This document shows, in pieces, positions 1 to 64,000 of a stretch of 64,000 nt of DNA. The notes beneath the pieces were generated by a model that ran no database searches, was not told where the DNA came from, and saw only the letters and a program-made list of their open reading frames with translations. Origin of the DNA: Chionoecetes opilio. Taxonomy: Eukaryota; Arthropoda; Malacostraca; Decapoda; Majidae. The stretch lies in NCBI GenBank assembly GCA_016584305.1, contig JACEEZ010011919.1, forward strand, positions 325,001-389,000. The letters are read 5' to 3'. Position 1 is the first letter of the stretch; each line of letters opens with the position of its first letter. The position numbers and the translations under genes are program-made.

Positions 1-178
1 ACCGTTTGTATTTTTTCCTGGTAAAAGAAGAGAAAAAAGAGGAAAATGACTTTAAAAACGTAAGTCTGGCTTATTACTTCTCCTTATGTCATATCTCTTT
101 TCTCTGGGGAAAAATTTCTGTCCCCCCCCCTCCAATTTTGTAAGTTTGTCTCGGAATAGAACAGAGTCTGCGGAATTT
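1..178. other. Left-edge intron sequence
   Basis: AT-rich sequence with a poly-C tract near 121-130. No exon or known repeat seen. Confidence 0.4.
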
Positions 179-274
179 ATGTACAGTAGTCGTGGCGGAA
201 TTATGTACAGTAGTCGTGGCGGAATTATGTACAGTAGTCGTGGCGGAATTATGTACAGTAGTCGTGGCGGAATT
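179..274. repeat. 24 bp tandem repeat, four perfect copies
   Basis: Unit starts ATGTACAGTAGTCGTGGCGG. It abuts, and seems to replace, the left end of the MITE at 276-477. Because 24 is divisible by 3, it leaves a spurious open frame. Confidence 0.95.
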
Positions 275-275
275 T

Positions 276-477
276 ACGACCAGATCTTTCCTTTGCTATA
301 AAAAATCGTCCATTGTTAACCATAAAATTACGAAAAGTAACTTAATATACCAAATTAGTTAGTCGACAAGGATACTAAACAGGTCATATAGCTAGAAAAT
401 ATTGCTTGTATCAATTAAAGTCGTCTAATGGTATCCAAGTTACAATGGAAATTACGTTCTGGGCCTCAAGGGGTTAA
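276..477 (+). mobile_element. TTAA-flanked MITE, family A, copy 1 (left end altered)
   Basis: Shares CCAGATCTTTCCTTTGCTAT and the ending CTCAAGGGGTTAA with eight other copies. The left terminal repeat is replaced by 24 bp tandem-repeat sequence. Confidence 0.9.
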
Positions 478-1370
478 CACACAACTGCGTCCGAGACTCC
501 TTGCCAGACAAAGACCCAACGTAACCAGGCAAAAATTAAAAAGATGAGTTTTTGTTTCTGCGTTGCTAAGGGAATGCAGGAAAGAGTCCAGTAGCGTAAC
601 TACGGGGGGCATAGCGGGGGGCACGTTCCCCCCATACCCCCCCCCCCACCCACTGGCCATGGCTGCCGTATTCTATGTAATGCTCTAATACCCACCACTG
701 ATCTGATCTTAGAATATGCCCTAATAATTACCCTTCTATGTGGCATCAGAGTGGCCCCTGTGCCCCGCTTGACTAGTGCCCCCCCCCCCCCCAGGTGCCC
801 CCTATTAATAGATATCTAGCTACTCCATTGCTAACAAAGCTATCCAGTCCTTTAACAACCCACAAACTACATACGTAGCAAAAAAAAAAAAATGTCCTAC
901 CCACAATCCTTGGCGTCCCTGTTAACGAGTTCGAAGCACTAACGAACCCTATCAATATGAACTTCTAAAAAATTGCTACAAAACTATACCAACACTATTA
1001 CTAACTCACAGTTACTAACATTTAAGACTTAGATAATGTTACAGGTCACTAATTATTGGTCAAAGGTCAACACGTAAGAGCGTGGGAAGGAAATATGGGA
1101 AAGGTTTAGTGTTTCGAAGCAGTGTTGAGTTTCTTGAGTAATCCGGGACGAGCGACAGTCGAGAGCGAGCTGGCAAGCAGGCAGGACGCGTGTGCAGGCA
1201 GCTGGTAGGAGGAAGAAAAGTTTTGGCCAGACAACGCTTTTGTTTTCTTCCGTTTGTTTCTTTCTTCTGTCTTTTGTTGCTTTTCTTCATATCTGCAGCA
1301 TAAGGTAGTAACATAAGGTTGTAGAAAGAGAAAGGGAGGGAGTGGGAGAGAGAATAGATGAATGAGTGGG
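478..1370. other. Intron sequence with poly-C/poly-G patches
   Basis: G/C homopolymer patches at ~604-655 and ~780-805 look like ends of transposon fragments (for example GGGGGGCATAGCGGGGGGC). Otherwise no gene is visible. Confidence 0.4.
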
Positions 1371-1527
1371 CAGTGGCGGATCACTGGCGGTGGCAGTGGG
1401 GAGGCCACGGCCACCCCAGATCTGAGTCTCTAATGAAAATTCATTAATGGTTATGCCATGGCCACTCCACACTAGATCGGTGTCCAACCTTGGCCACTCC
1501 AGTCAAAATTTCCTGGCGGCGCTACTG
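1371..1527. mobile_element. Short hAT-like MITE
   Basis: Left end CAGTGGCGG and right end GGCGGCGCTACTG form imperfect inverted ends. Flanks TGAGTGGG and TGAGTGAG match at 7 of 8 bases, the duplication size expected for hAT. Confidence 0.6.
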
Positions 1528-2553
1528 TGAGTGAGAGAGGGAGGGAGGGAGTGAGAGCTTACGTGAGATTTGAGGTTGTTTAGTCCTCCCTGCAAAGTAA
1601 TGGCTGTTGCCTCGTTATCTTTCTACCTTATATAACGTCAGGTCGGTTACAGGGGGGCACGTGCCCCCCATGAGAATCCGAAGTTCCCTTCCGGTTTTCT
1701 TGTCGGTTCCCTACATTCACTACAGTATAGTGTTTGATTATACAGGCGGTTGTTCATAAAATACAGTACGTTAACTACCAGGGTGCTGAATACATTGATT
1801 GATTCATTAGTGAAAAGACTCATGAATTAGGCAGAAAGACGGAGGTGCACCATAGCATCAATTAATTATTCATGGGTGATGGGAGTGGCAGGTGGCGGCG
1901 CGGCGCCCCCGGGGCCCCACGCGTCAGTTAGCAGTGAAGGGGGCGGCGAGGGTCGCCTTGGCACTCACGCATCAATTAATCAGAGAAGGAGAGAGGAAGG
2001 AAGAGAAGTACGCTGCTCTCTTATCAGCAGGTGACCAGTGAAGGGGTGGGTAGCCTAGGGGGGGCGGGGCTCACGGGGAGGGGGGCAAGATAAAGTATGC
2101 GGTGCGGCAGTGAACGATTGGACTGTGGCTAGCTAGATTAGGAGTTCAAACTAACATTTTGTAATGTTGATAAGTCTTAAAGTTTGCCTGGAATTAAACG
2201 ATTTGAAACATCTGTCAACTCGTAATTTTCCATCTAATTGACCTCTGCATATAAGTATATGACAATCCACTACCGATTTTCTGGGATTGGTTCTACTGCA
2301 GTTTAATGCATTACAAGGCACGTTGTTTCGTCTTCAACGTTCAATCGTCTTCAACTTGTAGATCTGACCATTTGCAGTATTTCTAACCCCTACAACAGCC
2401 GTCGAAAATGAAAAATTTCTTAAGAGGGGTCTAGGGGGACTGTGGCCCCTCAGTTAGATATGTAGGTACAGTGTGTATCAGACCCTATTCTCTGAAGTTT
2501 ACCTATAGATAACCCTGTACGTGTGTGTGTGTGCGTGGCAGGAATGTGTACAG
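1528..2553. other. Intron with a GC-rich patch
   Basis: 1880-2110 is strikingly GC/CpG-rich (GGCGGCGCGGCGCCCCCGGG) compared with the surrounding AT-rich intron. No supported exon; function unknown. Confidence 0.4.
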
Positions 2554-60197
<57,644 letters not shown>

Positions 60198-61195
60198 GTG
60201 AGTTGAACAGTTTGTAGCACTTCCAAGGCGACTCGCTCCGACCCGCACTGTCTCATGGGCCTTTTTTTTTGCCCCGCTTGCGTCACTCGGTATTTATATC
60301 AAGAAAAGAAGAAAAAACAATTAGCGCCGAGGGCTTCTTTCCCGTCATGACAAAACAACTAAGTCCGAGCATGTGCTGTTTGCCAGCCATGCGTGAAGTC
60401 CTCCAGGATTTGGGCTCGATTCCCCGGCATCTTTTTTATGCCCGTTCCGTGTATTGATGTGACGGGAAAAAACGTCCTCGGGTGCGAGAATTTTTTCTAC
60501 TGTTTTTACGTATTTGATAGCGGCAATTTTTTCTAAGGAAAATATGAAACAAACAAAGGAACCATTGAACTAGAGCATCCAAGATAGAGCCTAGAGAAGC
60601 AGCAGCAGCAGCAGTGTGCAGTGCTGTCTGCCGGGACCAGTGCGACCCATCCCGCCCCGCCACTTGCCTTTGTCACCCTTTTGAATATTTGTTATGCATT
60701 GCGTGTTTTGTGCCTCTTGAAATAATTATTGCCCGAACATATAGCTGAGCTCAGGGGCTGTAGTTTTTTATTGCCATGATAATGGTAATGATAATTATGA
60801 TAAATATATGTAGCCTACATTACTATAAATATTGTTGGTATCACTATTATCATTGCCATTATCATTATTAATGTAAGTTAAGAAGCTGCATTCCTTTACA
60901 ATGTGACTCAGCTCACGTAATGTAGCCTAATGATATTCAGTAGTTGTTTGAAAAGATTCAGTAGATCACAGTCACAATATTTTTTCTAACTCATAAATGC
61001 ACTTCATTGTTGGTATATAATATTGCACGTGTGTGTGTGTGTGTGTGTAATAGGGGGCGTGCCTGGGTTCGTGTGTGCGGGCTTTATGCAACACTCACTC
61101 GAGCATGTCATTGCACTTGAAATCTTGACCATTGCCTCTCACTCCTGATTGAGGAAATAGTGAATCATTCTTCCTGGTTGATGCATGAGTAGATT
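60198..61195. other. Intron after exon W, nothing recognised
   Basis: Contains (CAG)n at 60599-60614 and (GT)n at ~61027-61047. No downstream exon with the needed phase was recognised. Confidence 0.45.
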
Positions 61196-64000
61196 CATCT
61201 TTCTGTTGATGAGCCACAGTGAGTCCTGGTGCTGTGATTGGTGAGCCAGAGTGAGTCCTGTGCTGTGATTGGTGAGCCAGAGTGAGTCCTGTGCTGTGAT
61301 TGGTGAGCCAGAGTGAGTCCTGCCCCGTGATTGGTGAGCCAGAGTGAGTCCTGTGCTATGATTGGTGAGCCAGAGTGAGTCCTGTGTAGTGATTGGTGAG
61401 CCAGAGTGAGTCCTGCCCCGTGATTGGTGAGCCAGAGTGAGTCCTGCCCCGTGATTGGTGAGCCAGAGTGAGTCCTGTGCTGTGATTGGTGAGCCAGTGA
61501 GTCCTGCCCCGTGATTGGTGAGCCGGAGTGAGTCCTGTGCTATGATTGGTGAGCCAGAGTGAGTCCTTTGCTGTGATTGGTGAGCCAGAGTGAGTCCTGC
61601 CCCGTGATTGGTGAGCCGGAGTGAGTCCTGTGCTATGATTGGTGAGCCAGAGTGAGTCCTGTGCTGTGATTGGTGAGTCAGAGTGAGTCCTGCCCCGTGA
61701 TTGGTGAGCCAGAGTGAGTCCTGTCCCGTGATTGGTGAGCCAGAGTGAGTCCTGTGCTGTGATTGGTGAGCCAGAGTGAGTCCTGTGCTGTGATTAGTGA
61801 GCCAGAGTGAGTCCTGCCCCGTGATTGGTGAGCCAGAGTGAGTCCTGCCCGTGATTGGTGAGCCAGAATGAGTCCTGTGCTGTGATTAGTGAGCCAGAGT
61901 GAGTCCTGCCCCGTGATTGGTGAGCCAGAGTGAGTCCTGTGCTGTGATTAGTGAGCCAGAGTGAGTACTGTGCTGTGATTGGTGAGCCAGAGTGAGTCCT
62001 GTGCTGTGACTGGTGAGCCAGAGTGAGTCCTGTGCTGTGATTGGTGAGCCAGAGTGAGTCCTGTGCTGTGATTGGTGAGCCAGAGTGAGTCCTGTGCTGT
62101 GATTGGTGAGCCAGAGTGAGTCCTGTGCTGTGATTGGTGAGCCAGAGTGAGTCCTGTGCTGTGATTGGTGAGCCAGAGTGAGTCCTGTGCTGTGATTGGT
62201 GAGCCAGAGTGAGTCCTGCCCCGTGATTGGTGAGCCAGATTGAGTCCTGTGCTGTGATTGGTGAGCCAGAGTGAGTCCTGTGCTGTGATTGGTGAGCCAG
62301 AGTGAGTCCTGTGCTGTGATTGGTGAGCCAGAGTGAGTCCTGCCCCGTGATTGGTGAGCCAGAGTGAGTCCTGTGCTGTGATTGGTGAGCCAGAGTGAGT
62401 CCTGTGCTGTGATTGGTGAGCCAGAGTGAGTCCTGCCCCGTGATTGGTGAGCCAGAGTGAGTCCTGTGCTGTGATTGGTGAGCCAGAGTGAGTCCTGTGC
62501 TGTGATTAGTGAGCCAGAGTGAGTCCTGCCCCGTGATTGGTGAGCCAGAGTGAGTCCTGTGCTGTGATTGGTGAGCCAGAGTGAGTCCTTCCCCGTGATT
62601 GGTGAGCCAGAATGAGTCCTGCCCTGTGATTGGTGAGCCAGAGTGAGTCCTGTGCTGTGATTGGTGAGCCAGAGTGAGTCCTGTGCTGTGATTGGTGAGC
62701 CAGAGTGAGTCCTGGGCTGTGATTGGTGAGCCAGAGTGAGTCCTGTGCTGTGATTGGTGAGCCAGAGTGAGTCCTGTGCTGTGATTGGTGAGCCAGAGTG
62801 AGTCCTGCCCCGTGATTGGTGAGCCAGAGTGATTCCTGTGCTGTGATTGGTGAGCCAGAGTGAGTCCTGTGCTGTGATTGGTGAGCCAGAGTGAGTCCTG
62901 TGCTGTGATTGGTGAGCCAGAGTGAGTCCTGCCCCGTGATTGGTGAGCCAGAGTGAGTCCTGTGCTGTGATTGGTGAGCCAGAGTGAGTCCTGTGCTGTG
63001 ATTGGTGAGCCAGAGTGAGTCCTGCCCCGTGATTGGTGAGCCAGAGTGAGTCCTGTGCTGTGATTGGTTAGCCAGAGTGAGTCCTGTGCTGTGATTAGTG
63101 AGCCAGAGTGAGTCCTGCCCCGTGATTGGTGAGCCAGAGTGAGTCCTGTGCTGTGATTGGTGAGCCAGAGTGAGTCCTTCCCGTGATTGGTGAGCCAGAA
63201 TGAGTCCTGCCCTGTGATTGGTGAGCCAGAGTGAGTCCTGTGTTGTGATTGGTGAGCCAGAGTAAGTCCTGTTCCGTGATTGGTGAGCCAGAGTGAGTCC
63301 TGCCCCGTGATTGGTGAGCCAGAGTGAGTCCTGTGCTGTGATTGGTGAGCCAGAGTGAGTCCTGCCCCGTGATTGGTGAGCCAGAGTGAGTCCTGCCCCG
63401 TGATTGGTGAGCCAGAGTGAGTCCTGCCCCGTGATTGGTGAGCCAGAGTGAGTCGCCGTGATTGTGAGCCAGAGTAGTCCTGCTATGATTGGTGAGCCAG
63501 AGTGAGTCCTGCCCCGTGATTGGTGAAACAGAGTGAGTCCGATGCTGTGATTGGTGAGCCAGTGAGTCCGATGCTGTGATTGGTGAGCCAGAGTGAGTCC
63601 TGCCCCGTGATTGGTGAGCTAGAGTGAGTCCTGTGCTGTGATTAGCCAGAATGAGTCCTGCCCCGTGATTGGTGAGCCAGTGAGTCCTGTGCTGTGATTG
63701 GTGAGCCAGTCCTGTGCTGTGATTGGTGAGCCAGAGTCCTGCCCCGTGATTGGTGAGCCAGAGTGAGTCCTGTGCTGTGATTGGTGGGCCAGAGTGAGTC
63801 CTGTGCTGTGATTGGTGGGCCAGAGTGAGTCCTGTGCTGTGATTGGTGAGCCAGAGTGAGTACTGTGCTGTGATTGGTGAGCCAGAGTGAGTACTGTGCT
63901 GTGATTGGTGAGCCAGAGTGAGTCCTGTCACGTGATTGATGAGCCTGAGTGAGTCCTGTGCTGTGATTGGTGAGCCAGAGTGAGTCCTGCCCTGTGATTG
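61196..64000. repeat. 31 bp minisatellite to window edge, about 90 copies
   Basis: Unit GATTGGTGAGCCAGAGTGAG plus TCCTGTGCTGT, with a CCCCG subtype replacing TGCTGT. It continues past the right edge. Indels cluster at 63450-63720. Confidence 0.97.

Noticed and set aside
63095..63931. 278-codon minus-strand repeat frame
   Set aside because: Translation of the 31 bp minisatellite; no start context or domain.

Overview
This window is eukaryotic. It carries one large plus-strand gene broken into many short exons in a repeat-saturated intronic background. Conserved exon translations identify the gene as the arthropod Nervous wreck / FCHSD orthologue (F-BAR plus two SH3 domains), a membrane-bending adaptor of endocytosis and synaptic growth. 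The density of (CT)n and (GT)n microsatellites, the many minisatellites, and the repeated non-LTR retrotransposon 3' ends suggest a decapod crustacean, most likely a crab or shrimp. That taxonomic call is inference.

I place 23 exons (named A to W) between 2554 and 60197, about 3.26 kb of coding sequence (roughly 1,085 codons) in 57.6 kb. Exons A-G (2.5-20.8 kb) encode the second part of the F-BAR domain; the first ~85 residues lie to the left of the window. H-I form the linker, I-J-K the first SH3, K-M a variable linker, and N the complete second SH3. O-W form a long low-complexity Pro/Gln/Thr/Glu-rich tail. Exon phases agree at every junction except B to C, where one exon of about 60 bp is expected but was not found. 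W ends in phase 1, so the gene continues beyond the right edge.

The rest is mobile and tandem DNA. DNA-transposon-type elements include nine copies of a ~205 bp TTAA-flanked (piggyBac-like) MITE, a ~215 bp TATAGTC element, foldback elements whose arms contain AGTCGCCA, hAT-like elements (one with a perfect 8 bp target duplication) and TA-flanked pogo-like elements. Retrotransposon material includes an antisense CR1/Jockey-like reverse transcriptase fragment, sense fragments of a second LINE with a recurrent 3' tail, and a tRNA-derived SINE that shares its tail with the first LINE. Minisatellites have 20-51 bp units; the largest are at 24.7-27.2 kb and from 61.2 kb to the right edge.

The most unusual pattern is that tandem duplication repeatedly involves splice-site sequence. 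The 48 bp array before exon B is built from branch-point/polypyrimidine units like the real acceptor. A 32 bp array abuts exon C. The acceptor region of J is duplicated, as is the intron end before K, and so is the donor end of E. The final 31 bp array carries a GTGAGT hexamer in most units. Separately, 26541-27010 looks like a mis-merged consensus of two sequences rather than real DNA.
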